This document shows, one piece after another, positions 34,207 through 43,600 of a stretch of DNA of 64,000 nt. Under the pieces are notes generated by a model. The model made no database searches. It was not told where the DNA came from and saw only the letters and a program-made list of their open reading frames with translations. The stretch is taken from NCBI GenBank assembly GCA_963774415.1, contig CAVZEU010000004.1:186001-250000 (forward strand), read 5' to 3'. Source of the stretch: SZUA-36 sp963774415. Lineage in GTDB: Bacteria; Pseudomonadota; Gammaproteobacteria; Xanthomonadales; SZUA-36. Within the stretch, counting starts at the first letter, position 1, and every line of letters starts with the position of its first letter. The translations under genes were made by a program, and so were the position numbers.

Positions 34207-35549
34207 AAAACCTCCTTATCTTCCTCGGCCTGGCGCTGCTGGTGCCCGCCAGCGCGCCGGCCTCGCAGACGCTGGACGAGTTGGCGGAGATGGTGCGCAA
34301 GGACGCGGCCAGCGAAGGCCGGCTCAACCAGGAGCGCGAGGCACGGTTTTTGCGTGAGCGCGACAACCAGCGCAAGCTGCTGGAACAGGCCAAGGCCGAG
34401 CTCAACCGCCAGGAACGACGCAGTGACGACCTGAAAGGCGAATACGACAAGCTGGAGCGGGAATTGGCGGAGCTGTCGACGACGTTGCAGGAACGGATGG
34501 GCAACCTCGGTGAGCTGTTCGGGATCGTGCGCCAGGCCTCCGGCGATATCCAGTCGGTCCTGGACGATTCGATGGTATCCGCCGAACTGCCGGGGCGCAG
34601 CGAGTTCCTGTCGCAACTGGCGCAACGCAAGGAACTGCCCAACGTGCAGGAATTGCGCAAGGTCTGGTCCAGGATGGTGACGGAGATCGCGGAGTCCGGC
34701 AAGGTCGTCAAGTTCAAGGCCAAGGTCGAGCGCGCCAACGGCGAGCACGAGGAAATGAACGTCGTTCGTGTCGGCGTTTTCAACGCGGTCTCGGACGGCC
34801 GTTTCCTCGACTGGGACTCGAGCAAGAGCAAAACGAACCTGATCGAGCTGGCGCGCCAGCCGGCCGAGCGTTTTCGCGCCATGGCCGAGGAGCTGCAACA
34901 AGCCTCTCCGGGTGCAATGGTGCCGATGGCGGTCGATTTCACCCGCGGCCAGATCCTGCGTGCGGTGGTCCAGAGCAAGACCCCGCTGGAGCGCATACGC
35001 GAAGACGGCGGCTTGATCGGTTATGTCACCATCGGCATTGGCTTCCTGGGTCTGCTCTTGAGCCTGTGGAAGGCCTTCGTGCTGTACTCGACCGGCGGGC
35101 GGATGAAACGGCAGCTGGGCAAGGAGGAGGCCGACAAGGGTAACCCGCTCGGCCGCGTCATGTCCGTTTACGCGGACAGCCCCGATACCGACGTCGAAAC
35201 GCTCGAGCTGAAGCTGGACGAGGCCATCATGCGGGAATCCGCGCCGCTCGAGAGCGGTTTGAGTTTCATCAAGGTGCTGTACGTGGTGGCGCCGCTACTG
35301 GGTCTGCTCGGTACCGTCGTCGGTATGATCAGGACCTTCCAGATGATCACGCTGTTCGGCACCGGCGACCCGCGCATGATGGCGAGCGGCATTTCCACGG
35401 CGCTGGTGACGACGGTGCTGGGCCTGGTGGTCGCCATTCCGTTGACCTTGCTGCACGCATTTTTGCAGGGCAAGAGCAAGTCGCTGATACAGATCCTGGA
35501 AGAACAGGCGGCTGGCATCATCGCCCGGCTGGCGGAGCGCCGCGCATGA
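34203..35549 (+). CDS. TtpC-like large ExbB/TolQ proton-channel protein
   Basis: A 448-residue protein. A signal-like N-terminus (LLIFLGLALLVPASAPA) leads into a periplasmic coiled coil (about 30-110) and a periplasmic domain. A MotA/TolQ/ExbB domain follows: TM at LIGYVTIGIGFLGLLLSLWKA, then LYVVAPLLGLLGTVVGMIRTFQ and GISTALVTTVLGLVVAIPLTL. TtpC is the extra component that TonB2-type systems need beside ExbB/ExbD. It overlaps both neighbours by 4 bp. Confidence 0.88.
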   Translation: MKNLLIFLGLALLVPASAPASQTLDELAEMVRKDAASEGRLNQEREARFLRERDNQRKLLEQAKAELNRQERRSDDLKGEYDKLERELAELSTTLQERMGNLGELFGIVRQASGDIQSVLDDSMVSAELPGRSEFLSQLAQRKELPNVQELRKVWSRMVTEIAESGKVVKFKAKVERANGEHEEMNVVRVGVFNAVSDGRFLDWDSSKSKTNLIELARQPAERFRAMAEELQQASPGAMVPMAVDFTRGQILRAVVQSKTPLERIREDGGLIGYVTIGIGFLGLLLSLWKAFVLYSTGGRMKRQLGKEEADKGNPLGRVMSVYADSPDTDVETLELKLDEAIMRESAPLESGLSFIKVLYVVAPLLGLLGTVVGMIRTFQMITLFGTGDPRMMASGISTALVTTVLGLVVAIPLTLLHAFLQGKSKSLIQILEEQAAGIIARLAERRA

Positions 35550-36070
35550 TCTGGTTCTATGACGCCGTCAATTCCATCCGCGGCTTCATGGAGCTTGGCG
35601 GTGACGTCTTGTACGCCATCTTGCTGGTGCTGTTTTTGATGTGGACTTTCATCCTCGAGCGGCTCTGGTATTTTTACAAGATCCATCCGTCGGCGAAAAA
35701 CGAGATCATCGACGAATGGGAGGCGCGCGCCGATACGCAGTCCTGGCACGCCCGCTGCATCCGCGAGGAACTGATTTCGCGGGCCTCCGTCGCGCTCAAG
35801 AACAATATCGGCCTGATCAAGGCGCTGATCGCGATCTGTCCGCTTTTGGGGTTGCTGGGCACGGTCACCGGCATGGTCGGCGTGTTCGACGTGATGACGT
35901 TCGCCGGCACTGGCAACGCGCGGGCGATGGCGGCGGGTGTGTCGCGGGCGACCGTACCGACGATGGCGGGCATGGTGGCGGCGCTTTCCGGCGTTTATTT
36001 CGGGACCTGGCTGGAGCACAAGGCCGCGACCGAAACGGAAAAGCTGGGCGACCTGCTGCAATCGCATTGA
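35546..36070 (+). CDS. exbB: Biopolymer transporter ExbB (second MotA/TolQ/ExbB)
   Basis: A 174-residue three-helix inner-membrane protein. Helix 1 is VLYAILLVLFLMWTFILERL; the conserved proton-channel region is ALIAICPLLGLLGTVTGMVGVFD and AGVSRATVPTMAGMVAALSGVYF. With ExbD it forms the proton-driven motor that energises TonB. Starts 4 bp inside the TtpC-like gene. A 138-bp gap with no convincing gene separates it from exbD. Confidence 0.9.
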   Translation: MIWFYDAVNSIRGFMELGGDVLYAILLVLFLMWTFILERLWYFYKIHPSAKNEIIDEWEARADTQSWHARCIREELISRASVALKNNIGLIKALIAICPLLGLLGTVTGMVGVFDVMTFAGTGNARAMAAGVSRATVPTMAGMVAALSGVYFGTWLEHKAATETEKLGDLLQSH

Positions 36071-36208
36071 ACGGGCGCCCCGCAGCATGGAACCGGGACA
36101 GGCAAAAGTCATTGGCCGCGGCCCGGCGGAATCGTGGAAGCAAAATCGGGCTGATCATGTCAAAGCACTTGACCATGTTTACAGAATCGACCGTCCGGCG
36201 GGATAGCC

Positions 36209-36616
36209 ATGCGTAAGCGGACACACGCACGCGCGGAAGACGCCGAGATCAATATCACGCCGATGCTCGATATCGTCTTCATCATGCTGATCTTTTTCAT
36301 CGTAACGACTTCGTTTACCAAGGAAACGGGAGCCTCGATCAACAAGCCGGTGGCCGAGCGCGCGGTCTCGCTGCGCGGCGGCACGATTCTGGTCGGCATC
36401 CGCTCGAACGATGAAATCTGGATGAACAAGCGCAAGGTCGAGTTGCGGGAAGTGCGCCAGATGGTGGAGCAGGCAAAATCGGAGAACCCCAAGGGCAGCG
36501 TGGTTATCGTCGCCGACAAGGCGTCCTCGATCGGCATGGTCACGCAGGTCATGGACCAGGTGAAACTGGCGGGCGTAGAAGGCGTTTCGATCGCGGCGGA
36601 GACCCCGCACGGCTGA
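36209..36616 (+). CDS. exbD: Biopolymer transporter ExbD
   Basis: A 135-residue protein with one N-terminal helix. INITPMLDIVFIMLIFFIVT contains the essential membrane Asp (the LD of MLDIVF) of ExbD/TolR. The periplasmic domain follows (SLRGGTILVGIRSNDEIWMN, VVIVADKASSIGMVTQVMDQ). Starts at ATG 36209. Companion of the two ExbB-type proteins and TonB. Confidence 0.92.
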   Translation: MRKRTHARAEDAEINITPMLDIVFIMLIFFIVTTSFTKETGASINKPVAERAVSLRGGTILVGIRSNDEIWMNKRKVELREVRQMVEQAKSENPKGSVVIVADKASSIGMVTQVMDQVKLAGVEGVSIAAETPHG

Positions 36617-36631
36617 GCGGTATACGACGTT

Positions 36632-37273
36632 ATGAGCAGGTTCAGATTTCTGATAGCAGCATTGACGGCGGCGGGTGTGACCTTTGCCCTGTTTCTGCTG
36701 ATGTTCAAGCTGATCTCGTCCAGCCACGACGAAGACGAGACCTTGCCGGCCATTACCGGCATCCGCTTCGGGCCGGTGGACATACCCGATGAAATCGCGA
36801 CCAAGGACCGGCATATCCCGAAGAAGCCGCCGCCCCCGAAAAATCCGCCGCCGGCGCCGAAAATGAACGTCTCGCAGACCCAGCAGGTCGTGCAGGACAT
36901 GCCGCAGTTGAATCTGCCCAACCTGGATGTGCCGTTGACCAGCGGCTCGGGCATGTTCATCGGCAATTTTGCGCAGGTCGACAAAACGGCCGAAGGCGAC
37001 ATCATACCGATCGTGAAGATCGCGCCCATTTATCCGCGTGACGCGGCCCTGAAGGGCCTGGAAGGCTGGGTCAAGGTGCAGTTCACGATTACCGAAACGG
37101 GTACCGTCAAGGACCCGAAGGTCATCGCGGCGGAGCCCAGCAGGGTGTTCAACCGGGAAGCCATCCGGGCGATACTCAAATGGAAATTCAAACCGCGCGT
37201 CGTCGATGGCGTCGCGGTCGAGCGCCCGGCGACGCAAGTCATCGAATTCAACCTGGACAGGTCGGGGGACTGA
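36632..37273 (+). CDS. tonB: Energy transducer TonB
   Basis: A 213-residue TonB. It has an N-terminal helix (FLIAALTAAGVTFALFLLMF), a short proline-rich spacer (KKPPPPKNPPPAPKM, about residues 68-82) and a C-terminal TonB domain: IAPIYPRDAALKGLEGWVKV, ETGTVKDPKVIAAEPSRVFN, AIRAILKWKFKPRVVDG. It links the proton motor to outer-membrane receptors. The spacer is short, as in TonB2-type proteins. Located 15 bp after exbD and 3 bp before the TPR gene. Confidence 0.93.
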   Translation: MSRFRFLIAALTAAGVTFALFLLMFKLISSSHDEDETLPAITGIRFGPVDIPDEIATKDRHIPKKPPPPKNPPPAPKMNVSQTQQVVQDMPQLNLPNLDVPLTSGSGMFIGNFAQVDKTAEGDIIPIVKIAPIYPRDAALKGLEGWVKVQFTITETGTVKDPKVIAAEPSRVFNREAIRAILKWKFKPRVVDGVAVERPATQVIEFNLDRSGD

Positions 37274-37276
37274 AGC

Positions 37277-38545
37277 ATGCACGGTCCGAGCAGGAAGCTG
37301 TTCTTTTGCGCGTTGCTGTGCCTGGCATCGGTATGTGCCGCCGGCACCGTAACGGCGCAGGTCTCGGAATGCGGCAAGAAACGCGGCGTCGGCCAGCAGG
37401 CGCTGGACGAGACCACGTGGAAGCGCCTGAATTCGGCCTACGAGGACGTCGGCAAGGAACGCTACGACGATGCTTACGACAAGCTCCAAGCATTGCTGAA
37501 AAGAGCTCGCGGCAAGTATCTCGAGGCGGTGCTGTACCAGGCGCTGGCGCAGGTGGAGTGGTCACGCAAGAACTACGACGCGGCGTTGACTGATTTCGAG
37601 AAGGCGGTGGAACTGAATGCCTTGCCGGACGAAACCCACTTTTCCCTGATGTACCAGATCGCACAGCTTTACTACATGAAGGAACGGTACGACGACGCCC
37701 TGGCCAAGCTCGAACTGTGGATGTGCAAGGTTCCCAAGGACAAGGTGACCGCGAGCGCCTGGATGCTGAAAGCCTCGATTTACGCGCAAAAGAAAGACTG
37801 GAAAAACGTCATCCCGGCCATCAGCCAGGCCATTTCCATGTCGCAGGAGCCGAAGGAGTCCTGGTACCAGCTGCAACTGGCGGCTTACTTCGAATTGGAG
37901 CAGTTCCCGAAAGCGGCGCAGACGCTGGAAACCCTGATCAAGCACTGGCCGAACAAAAAGGACTACTGGCTGCAATTGTCACAGATCGACTACAAGCTCA
38001 AGCGCGACGACAAGGCGCTTGCCGTGCTGGCCCTGGCCTACCGGCGCGGCATGCTCGACAAGCAGGCCGACATCCTTTTCCTGGCAAACCTGTACATTGA
38101 CCAGAACGTGCCGCTGAAGGCCGCGCAGGTCCTGCAGAAGGGCATCGGGGACGGCATCGTCAAACCCACCAGGCAGCATTTGACGATGCTGGCCGATGCC
38201 TGGTATTCGGCGGAGGAAATCGAGAAATCGCTGGCCGCTTACGAAGAGGCCGGCAAGGCGTCGGACGATGGCGAGATCGATTTGCGAAGGGCCTATTTGC
38301 TGGTGGACCTGGAGCGCTGGAGCGAGGCCGCCAAGGCGGTTTCCGCGGCCATTGAGAAAGGCGGCTTCAATGACAGGAAGACCGGCGACGCCTATATCCT
38401 CCTCGGCATGAGCGAATTCCACCTGGGGCACTACGACAAGGCCAGCACCGCCTGGGGGCGGGCGTCGCAGTACCCGGGCGCCAGCAAGTCGGCGAAGCAG
38501 TGGATGAACCTGATGCGCGAGGAACGAGCCCGCCAGGAATCCTGA
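37277..38545 (+). CDS. TPR-repeat periplasmic protein of the TonB operon
   Basis: A 422-residue precursor with a signal peptide (LFFCALLCLASVCAAGTVTA). Tandem tetratricopeptide helices follow from about residue 50 to the end (for example AQVEWSRKNYDAALTDFEKA, YYMKERYDDALAKLELWM, LGMSEFHLGHYDKASTAWGR). Such a protein regularly ends TtpC-ExbB-ExbD-TonB operons and is presumed to scaffold the system or its receptor. Separated from tonB by 3 bp. Confidence 0.87.
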   Translation: MHGPSRKLFFCALLCLASVCAAGTVTAQVSECGKKRGVGQQALDETTWKRLNSAYEDVGKERYDDAYDKLQALLKRARGKYLEAVLYQALAQVEWSRKNYDAALTDFEKAVELNALPDETHFSLMYQIAQLYYMKERYDDALAKLELWMCKVPKDKVTASAWMLKASIYAQKKDWKNVIPAISQAISMSQEPKESWYQLQLAAYFELEQFPKAAQTLETLIKHWPNKKDYWLQLSQIDYKLKRDDKALAVLALAYRRGMLDKQADILFLANLYIDQNVPLKAAQVLQKGIGDGIVKPTRQHLTMLADAWYSAEEIEKSLAAYEEAGKASDDGEIDLRRAYLLVDLERWSEAAKAVSAAIEKGGFNDRKTGDAYILLGMSEFHLGHYDKASTAWGRASQYPGASKSAKQWMNLMREERARQES

Positions 38546-38574
38546 GCGCGGCCGCCGGGGCCGGGCCAGGGCGA

Positions 38575-39468
38575 ATGATGCAGAACCAAGCGCTCATCAC
38601 CCAGTTTCTCGACAAACTGTGGGCCGAGCGGGGCCTGAGCGACAACAGCCTCGAGAGCTACCGCCACGACCTGTCGCACTTGAGCGAAGCGCTGGAGAAG
38701 CGCGGAAAGGCGCTGGGAACCGCGGAACGCGGCGACTTGCTGGCAGTGCTCGCGGCGGAAGTCAAGCAAGGCAAGAGTCCGCGTTCGGTATCGCGCTACC
38801 TGTCCGCTTATCGCCAGTTTTATGGCTGGATGCTCCGTGAAGGCTTGATCCGCAGCGATCCGGTGGCCCTGATCGAGAGCCCGAAAACCGGCCGCGGCCT
38901 GCCCAAGGCCCTGACGGAGCAGCAGGTCGAGTCCCTGCTGGCGGCGCCCGACACCGGCACGCCGCTGGGCAAACGCGACAAGGCCATGCTGGAATTGATG
39001 TACGCAACCGGCTTGAGGGTCAGTGAACTGGTCGGCCTGGAACTGGCCAGCGTCAATCTCAACCAGGGGGTCGTGCGCGTGCTCGGCAAAGGTCAGAAAG
39101 AACGGCTCGTGCCGATCGGCGATGCCGCTCACGACAGTCTGAAAGACTACCTGGCAACGGCGCGGCCCGGTCTGCTCAAGGGGGCGCAGTGCAGCCGTGT
39201 CTTTGTCACCGCGCGCAAGTCCGGCATGACCCGGCAGGCCTTTTGGCACCTGTTGAACCGTTATGCCGCCCGCAGCGATATCCACCAGAAGCTGACGCCG
39301 CACATGCTGCGCCACTCGTTCGCGACCCACCTCCTGAACCATGGCGCGGATCTGCGCGTGGTACAATTGTTGCTCGGGCATAGTGACCTTTCGACCACCC
39401 AGATTTATACTCACATCGCCCGCGAGAGCCTCAAGCGCCTGCACCAGAAGCACCACCCCCGCGGGTGA
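38575..39468 (+). CDS. xerD: Tyrosine recombinase XerD
   Basis: A 297-residue site-specific recombinase that resolves chromosome dimers at dif with XerC. The catalytic set is complete: R148 in ATGLRVSEL, K172 in GKGQKERLVP, H243 and R246 in HMLRHSFATH, H269 in LGHSDLSTTQ and the nucleophile Y278 in IYTHIA. The N-terminal SAM-like domain covers about 1-90. The xerD-dsbC order supports XerD rather than XerC. Two adjacent ATGs (38575, 38578) can start it. Confidence 0.94.
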   Translation: MMQNQALITQFLDKLWAERGLSDNSLESYRHDLSHLSEALEKRGKALGTAERGDLLAVLAAEVKQGKSPRSVSRYLSAYRQFYGWMLREGLIRSDPVALIESPKTGRGLPKALTEQQVESLLAAPDTGTPLGKRDKAMLELMYATGLRVSELVGLELASVNLNQGVVRVLGKGQKERLVPIGDAAHDSLKDYLATARPGLLKGAQCSRVFVTARKSGMTRQAFWHLLNRYAARSDIHQKLTPHMLRHSFATHLLNHGADLRVVQLLLGHSDLSTTQIYTHIARESLKRLHQKHHPRG

Positions 39469-39645
39469 CGCTTGCCGGGGCGGGTTTGGCCGGTTGGCTT
39501 CACGCGGGCGCCGGCCCGGATTGCAGATGGGAACTTTTCAGCCGCCGCCTGTCAAATTTACACACAGGCGCAGCGGCGATCACTTACCCTCCCGGCTCCG
39601 ACGGAAGTATGGATTTCCGCAAAAATAAAGTGGAGACTTGTTCGA

Positions 39646-40437
39646 ATGAATCTTTATAGAGTACGGTCATCGGTGCCGCTCCTGGCTGCTTTGCTGACGT
39701 TGGGCGCACACGCCTTTGCCGCCGAAGAAACCGCGGCACCAACCCCAGCCGCGCAGCAGCGGACAGACATCGGTCAGAATGCCGCCAAGACGGTCGAGGA
39801 CAAAATTCGCTCGCTGGCGCCCGGGGCGACGACCATCGCCGTGTCGGAAACGCCCGTTCCCGGGATTTTGCAGGTGCAGGTCAACAGCGACATCGTTTAC
39901 GTTTCGGCTGACGGGCACTACCTTTTGCAGGGCCAGATCATGGACCTGGACTCGAAGGTCAATATCACCGACCAGGCCAAGTCCTCCATCCGCAAGAAGT
40001 TGCTGAAGGACCTCAGACCCGAAGATGAAATCACCTTCGCGCCGAAGGACCCCAAGTACAACCTGCTGGTATTCACGGATCTCGATTGTGCGTACTGCCG
40101 CAAGCTGCACAGCCAGATCGACGAATACAACAAGGAGGGCATCGCCATCCATTACGTGGCCTTTCCCCGCGCCGGGATCGGCTCACCTTCCTACGACAAG
40201 TTCGTGTCGGTCTGGTGCGCCGACGATCAGAAGGCGGCCCTGACGCTGGCCAAGAAAGGTCAGGATCCCAAGCCCCTGAAGTGCCCCAACCCGGTCGCCG
40301 ACCAATACCAGCTGGGGCGTGAAATCGGCGTGACCGGCACACCGGCGCTGGTAACGGCGAACGGATCCCTGATACCGGGCTATATGCCGCCGGCGCAGTT
40401 ACGCCAGCGTCTCGACGCGATGAATGCAGCACCCTGA
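39646..40437 (+). CDS. dsbC: Thiol:disulfide interchange protein DsbC
   Basis: A 263-residue periplasmic disulfide isomerase. A signal peptide (VPLLAALLTLGAHAFA) is followed by an N-terminal dimerisation domain (to about 120) and a thioredoxin-like domain with active site C148-A-Y-C151. The usual DsbC motif is CGYC, so Gly is replaced by Ala. The second, structural pair is present (VSVWCADD, LKCPNPVA) and the cis-Pro is in GVTGTPALV. TGGAGA precedes ATG 39646. A strong terminator follows 36 bp downstream. Confidence 0.93.
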   Translation: MNLYRVRSSVPLLAALLTLGAHAFAAEETAAPTPAAQQRTDIGQNAAKTVEDKIRSLAPGATTIAVSETPVPGILQVQVNSDIVYVSADGHYLLQGQIMDLDSKVNITDQAKSSIRKKLLKDLRPEDEITFAPKDPKYNLLVFTDLDCAYCRKLHSQIDEYNKEGIAIHYVAFPRAGIGSPSYDKFVSVWCADDQKAALTLAKKGQDPKPLKCPNPVADQYQLGREIGVTGTPALVTANGSLIPGYMPPAQLRQRLDAMNAAP

Positions 40438-40473
40438 CCAGGTCGTCGCCATACCGGCCTGGGGAATTCGATA

Positions 40474-40503
40474 AACCCCGCCCTTCCCGGGCGGGGTTTT
40501 TTC
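40474..40503 (+). terminator. Intrinsic terminator of dsbC
   Basis: AACCCCGCCC, TTCCC, GGGCGGGGTT followed by TTTTTC: a perfect 10-bp stem and a T run, 36 bp after the dsbC stop. Confidence 0.93.
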
Positions 40504-40536
40504 TTGCCGGCGTCTCAATCGGCACGCGGCAAACGG

Positions 40537-40542
40537 TATAAT
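40537..40542 (+). promoter_or_regulatory. Putative -10 box of purL
   Basis: A perfect TATAAT, 147 bp before the purL start and 34 bp after the dsbC terminator. No good -35 at the right spacing. It implies a leader of about 140 nt (40549-40689), in which I see no known riboswitch. Confidence 0.5.
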
Positions 40543-40689
40543 GCGCCCCTGTGTATGGCTGTCTCGAACGGGACCAAGCGTATTTCCGGTATATCAGATG
40601 TCAGGGCGCGGCGTAATCTGTTTTCTGCATTTCTGGCAAGACTTTAGCCGCCGCCCTGGTGAAGTGCCCGGGTTAAGTGGAGCGACGCA

Positions 40690-43600
40690 TTGAGTAAATT
40701 CATCTGCCTGCTTGGCGGACCGGCTTTTTCCGATTTCCGGCAGCGCAAGCTCGGCGCGGATCTGGGCCGCTGCGCAGGAGCGCCATTCGAGTTTTCAGCG
40801 CAGACGCTCTACTTTGCCGAGAGCCGCCAGGACCTGGCGCCGGCCGAGTTGCAAAGGCTCGAAGCGCTGTTGCCGGGGCGGCGGGTAAGTGACCCCGGCA
40901 GGTCCGGCGTGTTGCTGGTGGTGCCACGGCTCGGCACCCAATCCCCGTGGTCGAGCAAGGCGACCGATATCGCCCGCCGCTGCGGCCTTGCGGCCGTCAG
41001 CCGGGTCGAGCGCGGCACCTTGTTCCGTTTCCCCGTGGAAGTGCTGCAGGCCAACCGTGCCGCGATAGCAGCGCTGATCCACGACCGCATGACGCAAACC
41101 GTCCTGGCTGCGATGACCGAGATCGGGGAGATGTTCGCGCATCCGCCGCCGCGGCCGTTGCGGCGCCTCGATCTGGCCGCCGACGCGCACGCGGCGCTGG
41201 CGCGCGCCGACGCCGAGATGGGCCTGGCGCTGTCCGCCAGTGAGATCGACTACCTGATCGAGGCCTACGCCGAGCTCGGCCGCGACCCGACCGATGCGGA
41301 ACTGATGATGTTCGCGCAAGCCAATTCCGAGCACTGCCGGCACAAGATTTTCAATGCCGGCTGGACGCTGGATGGCGAGCCGCAGGCAGACACGTTGTTC
41401 GCGATGATCAGGCATACGCACGCGCGCAGTCCCGACGGCATATTGTCCGCCTACCACGACAACTCGGCGGTCATCGAGGGGCGCGGCGGCAAGCGCCTCG
41501 TTGTCGACCCGGTAAGCCGCGAATACCAGTGGCTGGATGAGCCGGTCGGCATCCAGATCAAAGTTGAAACACACAACCACCCGACCGCCATTTCGCCGTT
41601 TCCCGGCGCCGCCACGGGCTCCGGGGGAGAGATCCGCGACGAGGCGGCGACCGGCCGCGGGGCCAGGCCGAAGGCCGGCTTGACGGGATTCTCGGTGTCC
41701 AACCTGCATGTGCCCGGCACGGCCAACGACTGGGAGGAAAATTCCGGGCGCCCTGCACGTATCGCCAGCGCACTGGACATCATGATCGAAGGCCCGATTG
41801 GCGCCGCCGCGTTCAATAACGAATTCGGACGGCCGGCGCTGGCGGGCTATTTTCGCACTTTCGAACAGACGGTCGGCGGCCGTCTCTGGGGTTACCACAA
41901 GCCCATCATGCTGGCTGGCGGGATGGGCAATATCCGCCCGGCTCACGTGGACAAGCACCGGCTGCCTCCGGGTGCGGCCGTGATCGTGCTGGGGGGGCCG
42001 GCCATGCTGATCGGCCTGGGCGGCGGCGCCGCTTCATCGGTCGGCAGCGGCCAGGGGGACGAAATGCTGGATTTCGCCTCGGTGCAGCGCGGCAACCCGG
42101 AAATGCAGCGGCGCTGCCAGGAAGTCATCGACAGCTGTTGTGCGCTGGGTGATCGAAACCCCATCGTTTCCATCCACGACGTCGGCGCCGGCGGCTTGTC
42201 CAACGCCGTGCCGGAGTTGCTGAACGACAGCCAACGCGGCGGTATCCTCGAATTGCGCGCGGTCCCGAGCGCGGATGGCGCCATGTCGCCGATGGAAATC
42301 TGGTGCAACGAGTCACAGGAGCGCTACGTCTTGGCCATCAGGCAACAGCGCCTGCCGGAGTTCGAGGCGATGTGCCGGCGCGAGCGCTGCCCGTACGCGG
42401 TGCTGGGCAAGGTCACCGAGGAGCGGTCGTTACGGGTGAACGACGAGTTGCTGCAACAGGCCCCGGTCGACCTGCCGCTGCAGCTGTTGCTGGGCAAAAC
42501 ACCGCGCCTGCACCGCGACGCGGTCAGCCGCCCCGTCGCCGTTGCTGACGGCGCCCTGCCGGAGTGTGCGCCGGAGGAGGATTTGCTCAGGGTTCTGCGG
42601 TTTCCGGCCGTCGCCGGCAAGTCATTCCTGGTTACGATCGGCGACCGCACGGTGGGCGGCCTGGTGGCGCGTGACCAGATGGTCGGGCCGTGGCAGGTTG
42701 CCGTGGCGGACTGCGCGGTGACGCTGCATGGTTTTCACGGCTATGCGGGCGAAGCCATGGCGGTCGGCGAGCGCACGCCGCTGGCGGTGGTGAACAGCGC
42801 GGCGGCCGCCCGCATGGCCATCACCGAGGCGCTGACCAATATCGCCGGCGCGCCGATCGCCCGGCTTGGCGATGTGCGCCTGTCGGCCAACTGGATGGCG
42901 GCCGCCGGCGAGGCCGGCCAGGACGCGGACCTCTACCGGGCCGTGCGCGCGGCGGGCATGGAGTTGTGCCCGGCGCTGGGTATCGCGATCCCGGTGGGCA
43001 AGGATTCGTTGTCACTGAAAACGGACTGGACCAGCGATGGCGAGCAGCGCCACATGCTGGCGCCGGTGTCCCTGGTGGTTTCGGCTTTCGCCCCGGTCAC
43101 GGACGCGCGCCGGGCGCTGACGCCGCAACTCGGGGCCGTCGATGAACCCAACCACCTGTTGCTGATCGATCTCGGCCGCGGCGCGGACCGCCTCGGCGGC
43201 TCCGCGCTCGAACAGGTGCACGGCGTATTCAGCGGCCGCACGCCCGACCTGGACCAGGCGGAGGACCTGGCGGGCTTTTTCGCCGCCATCCAGGAACTGG
43301 CGGCCGGCGGGCGTTTGCTCGCCTATCACGATCGTTCGGACGGCGGCCTGGTGACGGTGTTGTGCGAAATGGCGTTCGCCGCCCGCTGCGGATTGGCCAT
43401 CAAGCTGGCCTGTGAGCGGCAGCGCGCGCGTGCGCGCTTGTTCGCCGAAGAGCCGGGCGCGGTCGTGCAGGTGCGGGGGGCGGATCTGCAGACCGCAATG
43501 GCCTGTTTCGAGAGGCACGGGCTGGGCGGCCTGGTCGAGGAGATCGGCAGCGCGGTAAGCGGGCAGAAGCTGGACGTCGAGGTTGCCGGCGAGAGCTACC

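Noticed and set aside
36087..36206. 39-residue frame between exbB and exbD
   Set aside because: No Shine-Dalgarno site, no hydrophobic segment and no known small subunit at this place; the gap is probably untranslated.
40543..40689. Purine riboswitch in the purL leader
   Set aside because: None of the conserved purine or PRPP riboswitch segments could be recognised; the 140-nt leader shows no clear paired domain.
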